This document shows, piece by piece, positions 10,330-18,634 of a stretch of DNA of 64,000 nt (position 1 is the stretch's first letter; each line of letters begins with the position of its first letter). The stretch comes from Bacillota bacterium. Its GTDB lineage: Bacteria > Bacillota > Limnochordia > Limnochordales > DUMU01. The notes under the pieces are model-generated. The model was not told the origin of the DNA and did no database searches. It was given only the letters and a program-made list of their open reading frames with translations. The position numbers and the translations under genes were made by a program. The stretch covers positions 62,001 through 126,000 of the forward strand of contig DUMU01000048.1 in the NCBI GenBank assembly GCA_012839805.1, written 5' to 3'.

Positions 10330-10519
10330 CCGGCATCGCCCTCTCCCCTTTCCACCCCGCGGCAGTATCGTTCTCCCCCCGGCCCTGCCCGGCCCTATCA
10401 TGCCCCGGAGCCCTTCACGAACCCGGGGGTTGGGATACGGAGAAGCGAATGCCCATCTATCGTACGCCCGGCCGGTTGGTAGAGCAATCCCCGCCCTTAC
10501 CTACCGTGGCCGGATCTTG

Positions 10520-11569
10520 TTACCCCGGTTGAATCGTGATCGAACCATTGCTGGTTTCCAGGTCTAGCTCCAGCCCGGCTGAACCGGCAGCCGCCTCCGC
10601 ACCCAAAAACCCTTCGACGTAATGATGTCCGTGTTCGTGAACGAAACGCCGGAAAACGAGGGGGGCAGCTTCCACCTGCACCCTTCCCATCCGGGTTTGC
10701 GCGCGGAAGAAAATGCACGGCACCGACCCGGCCGGAATGGCCACCTTGATACTGCCGTTAGACGTAGCGATCCTCCAATGCCCCCGGCCCGGGGATTCCC
10801 CCACCCGGACTCTCACCCCACCGTTGGTGGTGGTGGCTTCCCCCCGCGTCGCCTCCAGGCCGTCCAACCTGATGCTCCCGTTTTCGGTGGCTATCCGCAC
10901 GTACTCGGCGGCCAGACCCTCCGCGGAGGCTCCCCCGTTTTGCGTCTCCAAGGTGACAGTGGAACACCGGAGCCCGTGGCCCAATACGCCCACAGAACCA
11001 TTTTCGCTCGCCAACGCGATCTGATAGCGGTGGTCTCGAGGAAGAGCCAGCTCTATGTGGAGACCGTATAGCCCCGGGTCGGTCAGGTCTAGCTGGATGC
11101 CGCCCTCGCTCCGGCCGGCCTCCACCAGCGAGTCGAGCCAATCCCGGCTCTCCCCTCCTTCCGCCGTCCCGGGCCGAGTCCCGGCCGGGTGGCGCACGCG
11201 CCCGTGAAGGCGCAGGAGATACTCGTTTTCGTCCGTACCCGTAACCTTGATCGAGCCGTTACGAGTAGCGAGCCGGATCAGAATGGGGGCCTGGTCTGAA
11301 GGCGTCGCTTCCATTTCAGGAGTGCCGAACCGTCCCCGGTACTCCCTATGAACCAGCACCCCCGCCTCCTGCAGGCGGCCGACGATTTGGGCCACGCTCT
11401 CTTCGATCTTCCGTCCCCATTCCCCGGTTTTCCAAGGTTCCCAAGCCTTGGTCTCTCGCTCGGCCTCCCGCTCCCGCTCTTTCACAGCCTCGAGGAGGGC
11501 CACCGCCTGTTCCGCCGTTATCTTGCCTTGCTCGAGCATTTTCAGGATCATCAGGCGCTCCTCGTTCAT
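10520..11569 (-). CDS. DUF4097 beta-repeat protein with YvlB-like N-terminus
   Basis: The 349-aa protein starts at ATG 11569, preceded by GGGGAGGAG; the open frame upstream to 11773 has no ribosome-binding site. The N-terminal 45 residues (NEERLMILKMLEQGKITAEQ) are the short helical domain found at the front of YvlB-type proteins. The rest is a beta-solenoid-like DUF4097 array with seven spaced Asn-Gly turns: TRNGSIKV, SENGSVGV, TQNGGASA, TENGSIRL, TTNGGVRV, TSNGSIKV and TSNGSITI. No signal peptide or membrane segment is seen. Family members are linked to envelope-stress regulons in Bacillus, but their function is undefined. It is monocistronic here. Confidence 0.85.
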   Translation of the reverse strand: MNEERLMILKMLEQGKITAEQAVALLEAVKEREREAERETKAWEPWKTGEWGRKIEESVAQIVGRLQEAGVLVHREYRGRFGTPEMEATPSDQAPILIRLATRNGSIKVTGTDENEYLLRLHGRVRHPAGTRPGTAEGGESRDWLDSLVEAGRSEGGIQLDLTDPGLYGLHIELALPRDHRYQIALASENGSVGVLGHGLRCSTVTLETQNGGASAEGLAAEYVRIATENGSIRLDGLEATRGEATTTNGGVRVRVGESPGRGHWRIATSNGSIKVAIPAGSVPCIFFRAQTRMGRVQVEAAPLVFRRFVHEHGHHYVEGFLGAEAAAGSAGLELDLETSNGSITIQPG

Positions 11570-11821
11570 GGTCGACTCCTCCCCTCTACCTCTATCCGAT
11601 TGCTTCGTCTCCCACCCTTGTTTCGCCGCCACCCATCGCGCTCCTTTCGACCTGAGAAGCAGAACCAGGCTTAGGTGGCGCCTCCAGGGGCACCCGTTCT
11701 TACTACCGCATAGAGTGGTCAACGGACCCACCTGTTCCACCACCGGCTCACGCAGCCCGGTACGTTCAGCCATGGGGACCTAGCATGGGGATCTAGAGAT
11801 GGGTCGAGGTACACGGGAGAG

Positions 11822-13123
11822 ATGGCCATGCCTTGGGACGAGACTCGCGATACGGGCGAAATAGACCGGGAAGGCGGGCGTGGCGAGCAGTACGGCCAGG
11901 GCCAGATGCGCGAAGCCGGGCCGGGATTCAGGAGCACCCAGCTTCCCCCGCGGCCAGCGGGACCGCCGCCCCCGCCCTGCCCCGGCGGCCGGATCATAAC
12001 CGTACGCCCGGGCGACACGCTGTTTTTGCTGGCCCGGCGCTACGGCACGACCGTGGCCGCCCTCCGGGCGGCCAACCCGCAGATCACCGATCCCAACCGG
12101 ATTCAGGTGGGGCAGCGCCTCTGTATTCCCGGGGTGGTCACACCCCCGCCCCCGGCCCCGCCAGCGCCGCCCCCGCCCGCACCGCCTCGACCGCCGGGAG
12201 CCCCGCCCTCGCCCCTCCCGCCCGACCTCGCCGCCCCGCCCAGCCCCTCCTACGACCACGCCACCATGATGCAGGAACTGCGTGCCCTCACCGCCCGCTA
12301 CCCGTTCCTGCAGATGGGAGTGATTGGTTATTCCGTGCTGGGGCGGCCGCTACCGTTCATCCGGTTTGGCCGCGGGGCTCGTAACATACACGTTAACGGC
12401 GCGCATCACGCCAATGAGTGGATAACCTCACCCCTCCTTGTCAGGTTCGTCGCCGCTTTCGCCCAGAGCTACGAACGGGGCGCAGCGGTGGGCGGAATCT
12501 CCGCCGCCCAACTTTTCAACGGGGCGACCTACTGGATAGTACCGATGGTGAACCCGGACGGGGTGGAGATAGTTCAACACGGGGTTTCGCCCGATCACCC
12601 CTTCTATTCGCTGCTCATCCGGGCCAACCGCGGCTCCACCAACTTTCGCTTTTGGAAGGCGAACATCCGGGGAGTGGACCTTAACCGTAACTACCCCGCC
12701 TACTGGGATCGGGCACGGGCGCAAGGGCCACCCGGGCCGGCCTCCGAGGACTACGCCGGCACGGCCCCCCTCTCCGAACCGGAGTCGGCGGCCATCGCCG
12801 CGTTGACCCGCGCCCGCCCCTACCGGTTGGTATGTGCCTACCATGCTGCCGGCCAGGTGATCTATTGGAACTTTCTCAATCTGGCTCCGCCCGAAGCAGC
12901 CCGGATCGCCCGGGAGATGGCGGCCCGCTCCGGCTATACGCCGGTCGCGGAAAGCCCGCCGGAAGCGCTGTACGGGGGCTACAAGGACTGGTTCATCCTG
13001 GCTTACCGGCGGCCCGGATTTACGGTCGAGGTGGGGCTCGGGCGGCCGCCCCTGCCGGTATCCCAGTTCCCGGATATCTACTATCGCAATATCCCGCTCC
13101 TGGCCTACCTGGGGGTAGCCTGA
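11822..13123 (+). CDS. LysM–M14 zinc peptidase, probable gamma-D-glutamyl-diamino acid endopeptidase
   Basis: The 433-aa protein has a LysM domain (about residues 58-103, ITVRPGDTLFLLARRYGTTV), a Pro-rich linker (105-142) and an M14 carboxypeptidase domain (145-433). Zinc ligands are visible as HHANE (H196, E199) and YHAAG (H341), substrate-binding residues as DLNRNYP (N288/R289) and the catalytic Glu as E403 in FTVEVG. This arrangement matches endopeptidase I of Lysinibacillus sphaericus spores, which cuts the gamma-D-Glu–diaminopimelate bond of peptidoglycan stem peptides. There is no signal peptide, so it may act on the spore cortex or on recycled muropeptides, or be released on lysis. An in-frame ATG at 11828 is an alternative start. 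Confidence 0.92.
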   Translation: MAMPWDETRDTGEIDREGGRGEQYGQGQMREAGPGFRSTQLPPRPAGPPPPPCPGGRIITVRPGDTLFLLARRYGTTVAALRAANPQITDPNRIQVGQRLCIPGVVTPPPPAPPAPPPPAPPRPPGAPPSPLPPDLAAPPSPSYDHATMMQELRALTARYPFLQMGVIGYSVLGRPLPFIRFGRGARNIHVNGAHHANEWITSPLLVRFVAAFAQSYERGAAVGGISAAQLFNGATYWIVPMVNPDGVEIVQHGVSPDHPFYSLLIRANRGSTNFRFWKANIRGVDLNRNYPAYWDRARAQGPPGPASEDYAGTAPLSEPESAAIAALTRARPYRLVCAYHAAGQVIYWNFLNLAPPEAARIAREMAARSGYTPVAESPPEALYGGYKDWFILAYRRPGFTVEVGLGRPPLPVSQFPDIYYRNIPLLAYLGVA

Positions 13124-13464
13124 GCCGGGCCCGGGGCCGGTGGCCCGGCAGCTGGTGATGGTGACTGGGCCGATCCGCCGGCCATGGCGGTAGTAAGCTT
13201 AGTAAAGCCCGCACCACTCGCATCGAGCGGCTCGTATTCGATATCGACGTAGGGGTAAAGCTTCTTGAAACCGGCGACGAGTTCACGAAAGAGCGGGCCC
13301 TCATTAGGCCGGGGAAACTCCATGAAACGGATGGTCACCCGCTCTTCTCCTCCGGCGGCGGCGACCGTCCTCTGATCGTTGGGAACAACGGGGATCAATA
13401 CCGCCAGGCCAGCGGCGAGCAGTGTCAGCAAAGCCAAGAATAGTCCATGTCGCCTCTTTACCAT
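13105..13464 (-). pseudogene. 5' remnant of a sugar-type solute-binding protein gene
   Basis: The first 95 or so codons encode a signal peptide (MVKRRHGLFLALLTLLAAGL) and the first lobe of an extracellular family-1 SBP (VTIRFMEFPRPNEGPLFREL, then FKKLYPYVDIEYEP). The reading frame loses the family at AGGSA: intact relatives in this window continue PDV/PDI there, whereas this one runs into SQSPSPAAG-type low-complexity sequence over the 3' end of the M14 gene. At 119 aa it is about a quarter of family length, so it is a truncated gene. A good ribosome-binding site is retained (ggaggcgag-type, just upstream). See the finding linking it to the 3' stub at 51853. Confidence 0.75.
13124..13149. terminator. 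Stem-loop after the LysM–M14 gene
   Basis: The 8-bp arms gccgggcc and ggcccggc are perfectly complementary around a 10-nt loop, immediately after the stop codon. No U-tract follows. A terminator or 3'-end stabilising role is likely, and it lies antisense within the 3' end of the SBP remnant. Confidence 0.55.
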
Positions 13465-13556
13465 CTTTTCCTCGCCTCCTTTGCTCTGAAGGATTCGCCG
13501 GCGCTCGCGGCGGGAAGCACGAGGCTAACCCGCCTCGCTCGCATGCCCGTATTGCG

Positions 13557-13585
13557 TTGACGCGATTATAACGACCGGCTATGGT
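13557..13585 (+). promoter_or_regulatory. Putative sigma-A-type promoter
   Basis: TTGACG (13557-13562), a 17-bp spacer and TATGGT (13580-13585) precede the gene at 13675 by 89 bp. The -35 box differs by one base from consensus; the -10 box is a weaker match. Confidence 0.5.
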
Positions 13586-13674
13586 GAACGTAGTAAGCCG
13601 GGCGAACGGCTGTTGCCAGGTGACCAACCGTCCAGTCTCGAAATTGCCGCCAGCGCATGGAGGTGTCAAAGGAA

Positions 13675-14364
13675 ATGAAACAAAGCATGTTAGTGTGCGC
13701 GGCCGGGCTCTTGTTGTTGCTGCTATGGGCCATGCCATTTCGATGCTTTGCCTCTGAGACTTGGACAGTGCTTGTGGATGACGAATTTGATACCGCTTTA
13801 GATCAAGATGTGTGGCGAATCTATAGAAACTCTCGGGGAGGTGAAGTGCTGGTTACCGATGGTCAGCTTCGTATTCTCGACGTTGATCCTGGGTCGAGGC
13901 AATTGGGGATAATGTTGAGTCATCCGATTGATTTAACCGGTAAGACCACTGCCATAGAAATAGCCTACGTCGAAGCAGGACACAGCGAGCAGAACCCCGG
14001 TTTTTGGAATGATCCTACCGTGGAGAATGCGGATGTGTGGTTCTCGCCGGGTTTTCGGCTCACCGTATATCCAACCGGCTTCGAGACGATTTCCATCGCC
14101 GCCGGCGATGCCTGGTTTGACCCGGAGAGCGCCTATGAGATGGTATATCCCGCAACCCTCACCTGGATCATCACCCACCGGAAGGGCGATCTTTTCGACG
14201 TAACGGTACTGGTTGATGGGGTAGAAGCCTATAGCGGCGAGCTCCACCTGGCGAGCGTAGATCCGACGTCTGTCTATTTCTATTTCTACATTTCCAATGC
14301 CGATGAACACGACCTTGTCACCGCTGTAGAACGCATTACCATCCGGCAGGAACCACGGCGCTAG
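13675..14364 (+). CDS. Secreted jelly-roll (concanavalin-like) protein of unknown function
   Basis: The 229-aa protein starts at ATG 13675, with GGAGGTG 10 bp upstream; ATG 13657 is in frame but has no ribosome-binding site. A signal peptide covers residues 1-27 (LVCAAGLLLLLLWAMPF, then cleavage near FAS). The mature part begins WTVLVDDEFDTALDQDVWRI, which resembles the opening strand of GH16-like and LamG-like sandwich folds, and ends with a typical final strand (LVTAVERITIRQ). No EIDxxE catalytic motif is present, so it is probably a binding or structural protein, not a GH16 enzyme. The coding sequence is visibly richer in A/T than its neighbours, a hint of separate origin. It lies just upstream of the GHL10 glycosidase on the same strand. 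Confidence 0.7.
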   Translation: MKQSMLVCAAGLLLLLLWAMPFRCFASETWTVLVDDEFDTALDQDVWRIYRNSRGGEVLVTDGQLRILDVDPGSRQLGIMLSHPIDLTGKTTAIEIAYVEAGHSEQNPGFWNDPTVENADVWFSPGFRLTVYPTGFETISIAAGDAWFDPESAYEMVYPATLTWIITHRKGDLFDVTVLVDGVEAYSGELHLASVDPTSVYFYFYISNADEHDLVTAVERITIRQEPRR

Positions 14365-14457
14365 ATTGCACGCGCCTTTCGCCACCGGCCGCCAAGTATC
14401 ATACGTATTAGTATCAGGAGGAGGAAAGCTTGCAAGTTCAGGAGGGGGAAAGGCCGC

Positions 14458-16419
14458 ATGCTTTGGAAAGCTCAAACGACGCGGATTAAGTGTCTAACCC
14501 GGGGCATCGTCGCGCCGCTCGCCGTGATCTCCCTGGCCATGGCGGTCGCCCCGGTCGCCCTGAAGGCCGGCGGCAGCTCGTCCTCACCGCTTCCTTTACC
14601 GCCTGCCGCCTCCGACGCCTGGCGACGCATCCAGTCGATCTGGCCCGAGCTCGCAGAGCTTGCGGCCGAAGCCCCGGCCTGGGCCATCGTCGGCGCCGTG
14701 GCACCGGGCTGGGAGGAGGATTGGCAGCGTGCCCAAAACCTTCATGACCGCTTGGCCACGAGCCTGGCCGCCGGCGCCGCCTCCACCCAGCCCCCCGGCG
14801 AGTCCCTGGCCGATGCCGTCTACCAACTGGAGGCCGAAATCCCCGTCCTCTACACCCGCCTCCTTCCCTCCCGCTCCGTGGAGATCCGCATTCTGCCTGT
14901 GGATGCCGGTTCATTCACGCAGTTCGCACTGGCCGGCAATATCGATCTTCTCGTGAGAATGGCCAAGAGCGCCGGGTTCAACGCGATCTTCCTCGAAACG
15001 CTGCGGGACGACGGTTACCTCGTCTACCCATCGACCTGGGGGGAAGAAGCCCCTGAACTTGCCGCCACCCGCCGGGATGCTTTCGCCGAACTGATCGAGG
15101 AGGCACACAACGAGAGTATTGCCGTCTTCCCGTGGATCAAGCTTCTGTTTGCCACCGCCAACGGAGAGCTCGGTCCTGTCATCAGCAAGCACCCGGACTG
15201 GGCAGCCGTTCAACAGAATGGCAAGATACAGACGGTTCCGTATAACTTCGTTTGGTTCAACCCCGCCCACCCGGAAGTACGGGATTTCCTGACGTCGCAA
15301 ATCAAAGATCTGGCAGAGCGCTATGAGATAGATGGTATACAACTCGATTACGTAAGGTATCCTAACAACTACGGGACCGACCTCGACTATAGCTACGATC
15401 CGGTCACCATCGAACAATTCAAGCAGCTTTATGGTTTTGACCCGAAACAACTCCCCCCGATCCCGGCTGAACGGCGAGCGAGCTCCACTTTCCGCCCCGA
15501 TGACCTGCCGGAGGAATACCAGAGCTGGAATGCCTTCCGGCAGGAGATCATCACGAGCCTGCTTACCCGAGTAGTACGAGAAGCGCGGGCCGTTCGCCCG
15601 GGCTTACCCGTTTCCGTCGCACCCTTCGTCGCCACCTGGGGTGGCGGCACGTACCAGCAAGCATTGCTATGGCATCAAAACTGGCCCGTTTGGTTGGAAC
15701 GACGCCTCCCGAATCTCCTTTCTCCGCTGACCTATACGGATAGAGCGGCCGTCCTCGATCGGGAGTTGTCCCGCGTCGAAGAGCTGGCCCATGGCCGGGC
15801 GATCATCGCCCCGAGCCTTTCCGTCTCGGCGGCCAATGACTCCGAGTGGGGCTCGCTCGGCTTGCTTCAGCAGATCCGGGTGGTTCAGCGGCACGGAGCC
15901 GCAGGCTACCGGGTGTTCGCCTTCCCCCACCTGCGCGCCGACAACTGGTACTCGCTGCGCACCGGTCCGTTCCGTCGCCCGGCCCTCAATCCCGTTCTCC
16001 AGCCGGCCGAAGCGGTGGCAACCCTTCTTGAGGAGTTCACCACGCTCTTGCAGGAGATCGAGAGAGCTCGCGGTGAGATGAGCCAGGCCGCCGCTGAGAT
16101 GGACGAAACCGACGGCGAGACGGACAAGACCGGCGGTGAACCGGCCTCCGGTGTCGCTAAGCTCCCGCCCGCCAACCGGTGGACTGCCCAATTCCGTTCC
16201 CGGCTGGCAGCGCTCCCGCAGGGAGCCCGGGAACCGGCCTCGTACCGGGATTGGCTTGCCCTCGAACGTGCGGTGGCCTCAATGTTGGCCACGGCATCAG
16301 ACCACACCGTGGCGGCAGCCGAGAGCGTCGCCAGGCAGATCCTGCTCGAGACGATGGCCATCGCCCAAGCTGAGCTCTGGCGTCTGCGCCCAGCAGGTTT
16401 GGGCTACCAGGAGAACTGA
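14458..16419 (+). CDS. GHL10/DUF187-type family 10 glycosylhydrolase-like protein, secreted
   Basis: A 653-aa protein with a signal peptide (about residues 1-37, APLAVISLAMAVAPVALKAG). The core (about 140-500) is a GHL10/DUF187 TIM barrel: SAGFNAIFLETLRDDGYLVY, then IAVFPWIKLLFATANGE, the conserved IDGIQLDYVRYPNNYG with its Asp and Tyr-Arg, and PGLPVSVAPF. The last 150 residues are helical, with a Glu/Asp/Thr-rich hinge. Family members are predicted glycosidases (some act on exopolysaccharides or glycosaminoglycans); the substrate is unknown. The upstream region carries two similar Shine-Dalgarno stretches, caggaggaggaaag and caggagggggaaag; the second, 9 bp before the ATG, fits this start. 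Confidence 0.85.
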   Translation: MLWKAQTTRIKCLTRGIVAPLAVISLAMAVAPVALKAGGSSSSPLPLPPAASDAWRRIQSIWPELAELAAEAPAWAIVGAVAPGWEEDWQRAQNLHDRLATSLAAGAASTQPPGESLADAVYQLEAEIPVLYTRLLPSRSVEIRILPVDAGSFTQFALAGNIDLLVRMAKSAGFNAIFLETLRDDGYLVYPSTWGEEAPELAATRRDAFAELIEEAHNESIAVFPWIKLLFATANGELGPVISKHPDWAAVQQNGKIQTVPYNFVWFNPAHPEVRDFLTSQIKDLAERYEIDGIQLDYVRYPNNYGTDLDYSYDPVTIEQFKQLYGFDPKQLPPIPAERRASSTFRPDDLPEEYQSWNAFRQEIITSLLTRVVREARAVRPGLPVSVAPFVATWGGGTYQQALLWHQNWPVWLERRLPNLLSPLTYTDRAAVLDRELSRVEELAHGRAIIAPSLSVSAANDSEWGSLGLLQQIRVVQRHGAAGYRVFAFPHLRADNWYSLRTGPFRRPALNPVLQPAEAVATLLEEFTTLLQEIERARGEMSQAAAEMDETDGETDKTGGEPASGVAKLPPANRWTAQFRSRLAALPQGAREPASYRDWLALERAVASMLATASDHTVAAAESVARQILLETMAIAQAELWRLRPAGLGYQEN

Positions 16420-16588
16420 AGCAAGACGGCCTGACCGCCGGAAAGGAGCTCCCGCCGCCTCACCCGGGTTGCCCTCAACACTCTCGTCGAGCGAGCGTAG
16501 CCCCGGTGGGGCTAGGGTAGCAAGTGACCCACCCCTTGAAAGTAATTCAGCATGTCCTTAACGATGTAAACCAGCCGGCGCAATGATA

Positions 16589-16617
16589 TTGACAAAGCCC
16601 GGCCTGATCGGTAATAT
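16589..16617 (+). promoter_or_regulatory. Near-consensus sigma-A promoter for the ABC pair
   Basis: TTGACA (16589-16594, perfect -35), a 17-bp spacer and TAATAT (16612-16617, close to TATAAT) lie 39 bp before the TTG start of the first ABC gene. This is the best promoter seen in the window and suggests strong constitutive expression of the ABC pair. Confidence 0.75.
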
Positions 16618-16655
16618 TCTTAAGCGGCAGATTAACATGGTGCAGGAGGCACGCC

Positions 16656-18602
16656 TTGGCTCGAGTACACCACCTGCTTCTCCGGCTCCTCCGGGAAAGC
16701 CGCCCCTATTACCCTTATTACGTTCCCATCGCGCTCGGGCTGATCGCGGCGTCCGTCGCCGATCTCGGGATCACCGACGGGCTGCGACGCCTGGTCGATG
16801 CGGCAGCCCGGCGGAGCCTCCCTCTACTCTGGCAGGGTCTCGCCATCGGCGCCGGGGGCTTCACTATCTCGGCGCTGCTTTCCTTCGGCGTCGGTTACCT
16901 GCAAGCCTGGGTGGATCAGATCAGCGGCTCGGCACGGCAGCGAGAACTCGTGCGGAGAGTTCACCAGGTGCACTTCGACTACTGCCTGAACCAGCCCTCA
17001 GGTGATCTCATCACCCGCCTGCTCAACAACGCATACGGCGCGCAGGCCGGTCTCAATAGCGCCGCCGTCCGCGTGGTTCGCCATACGGCCGAGGCAGCGG
17101 CTACCCTTACCTACCTGCTGGTTCTCCAATGGCAGCTCGCCCTGGGTACTTTGGTGACCGCGTCCGCCGCCCCCCTCGTCCTGAACTTGGCGAGCCCCTT
17201 CATGCGCCGGCTGTGGGAGGAACGGTTCAAGCAGGAAGGGAAGCTATCGGCGTTCGTTCAAGAGGCGGTGCAAGGAGCGGAGGTTAGCCGGGCCCTTTTG
17301 CTCCATCGCTGGATACTGGCTCGCTTTGATGAACTGTACCGGCCGCTCTTGCGGCTCGCCCGGCGCAGTGAGCTCTGGAATCGCGCCGTGGAGTCCTCGG
17401 GCCTGGTCCTGCTGCTCGCCGGGCTTTTCTTCGTGCTGGGTTACGGCGGGCTGATGGCCACTCGTGGACTTGTCACCGCCGGCACCGTCGCCGCCTTCCT
17501 GGTTAGCTTCGAGCGGCTTTCCTGGCCGATCCAGGGCCTGCTGCGCATCTGGCCGGACCTGCAGCAGTCGCTGGCTGCAGCCGCGCGGGTGTACGAGCTG
17601 GTAGATGAACCGCCCGCACCGGGAATGGATGACCGTTCCACACCGGCAGTGGCGGTGGTGGCCCCGGTTGCAGCCTCAGAATCTGGGTCCTTGGGAGCGA
17701 CCCGGATCGAGCGCATCGAGTTCGACCACGTAACGTTCACATATCCGGGACGGAAAGAGCCCGTGCTACACGATATCACGTTTACTATCCCCGGCGGTCG
17801 CTTCACCGCCATCGTGGGCGAAACCGGAAGCGGGAAGACGACCATCATCCGGCTTTTGCTGCGCCTCTTTGATCCCGATTCCGGTTCAATCAAGGTTGCT
17901 TTTGGTCAGGGCGGAAGCACACGGGTAGCCGACCTGCGGGACTTGCCCCTTGCCGCCTGGCGCCGGCTCATCGGTTATGTGCCTCAAGAGCCGGTGCTCT
18001 TCTCCGGCACGCTCGAGGAGAACATTCGACTTGGCGATTGGCGCGGCCGGACGGGAACGACAGAGACAGATATCGAGGCCGCGGCCGCGACGCTGGCGAG
18101 GACGACGACGCCCGGGCCGGCGGGAGCGGTGCATTCAGGAAGCCTGGTCGCCGAAAGGGAGGACCGCCTGCCGGCTGCCATATCCCTCGCCCACCTCGAA
18201 GAGCTGATCGCCAGGCTCCCCGAGGGACTAGAGACTCCCGTGGGTGAGAAGGGAGCTCGCCTTTCGGGAGGAGAACGGCAGCGAGTAGCCATTGCCAGAG
18301 CCGCGTATCGTGACCCCGCCCTCCTCCTGCTGGATGAGGCCACCTCTTCCCTGGACAACGTTAATGAGCGGCTGGTCCAGCAGGCTCTCTTCGGCCTGAG
18401 CCGGGGACGGACGACCGTGGCGGTCGCCCACCGGCTCTCCACCGTGGTAGGAGCGGATCAAATCCTGGTCATAGATGGTGGCCGTCTAGCCGAGCAGGGA
18501 AAGCATTCGGAGTTGCTTGCCGCAAAAGGGCGTTACTACGAGTTGTTTACCGCCGGCCAGGTGATGGGTTCGGAGGTGGCCGGCTTGGTACAAGGAGTCT
18601 GA
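16656..18602 (+). CDS. ABC transporter, exporter-type half-transporter (permease + ATPase)
   Basis: The 648-aa protein starts at TTG 16656, preceded by GCAGGAGG. The N-terminal half (about residues 15-310) is a six-helix ABC type-I exporter domain; the C-terminal half (about 350-640) is the ATPase, with Walker A GETGSGKT (about 388), the Q-loop, signature LSGGERQ (about 538), Walker B LLLLDEATSSLD and a conserved switch His in AVAHRLS. A Pro/Ser/Ala linker joins them. An acidic/Gly-rich insertion (about 460-500) before the signature is longer than usual. It is followed after 32 bp by a second half-transporter, so the two probably form a heterodimeric exporter of a lipid, peptide or drug. This is not a sugar importer. 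Confidence 0.95.
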   Translation: MARVHHLLLRLLRESRPYYPYYVPIALGLIAASVADLGITDGLRRLVDAAARRSLPLLWQGLAIGAGGFTISALLSFGVGYLQAWVDQISGSARQRELVRRVHQVHFDYCLNQPSGDLITRLLNNAYGAQAGLNSAAVRVVRHTAEAAATLTYLLVLQWQLALGTLVTASAAPLVLNLASPFMRRLWEERFKQEGKLSAFVQEAVQGAEVSRALLLHRWILARFDELYRPLLRLARRSELWNRAVESSGLVLLLAGLFFVLGYGGLMATRGLVTAGTVAAFLVSFERLSWPIQGLLRIWPDLQQSLAAAARVYELVDEPPAPGMDDRSTPAVAVVAPVAASESGSLGATRIERIEFDHVTFTYPGRKEPVLHDITFTIPGGRFTAIVGETGSGKTTIIRLLLRLFDPDSGSIKVAFGQGGSTRVADLRDLPLAAWRRLIGYVPQEPVLFSGTLEENIRLGDWRGRTGTTETDIEAAAATLARTTTPGPAGAVHSGSLVAEREDRLPAAISLAHLEELIARLPEGLETPVGEKGARLSGGERQRVAIARAAYRDPALLLLDEATSSLDNVNERLVQQALFGLSRGRTTVAVAHRLSTVVGADQILVIDGGRLAEQGKHSELLAAKGRYYELFTAGQVMGSEVAGLVQGV

Positions 18603-18634
18603 GGAGCAGGTCTACCCCGAGGAGCTCGAAGAGA

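Noticed and set aside
16583-17005. 140-codon plus-strand open frame overlapping the start of the first ABC gene
   Set aside because: Out-of-frame shadow; the ABC gene with its TTG start and AGGAGG site explains the region.
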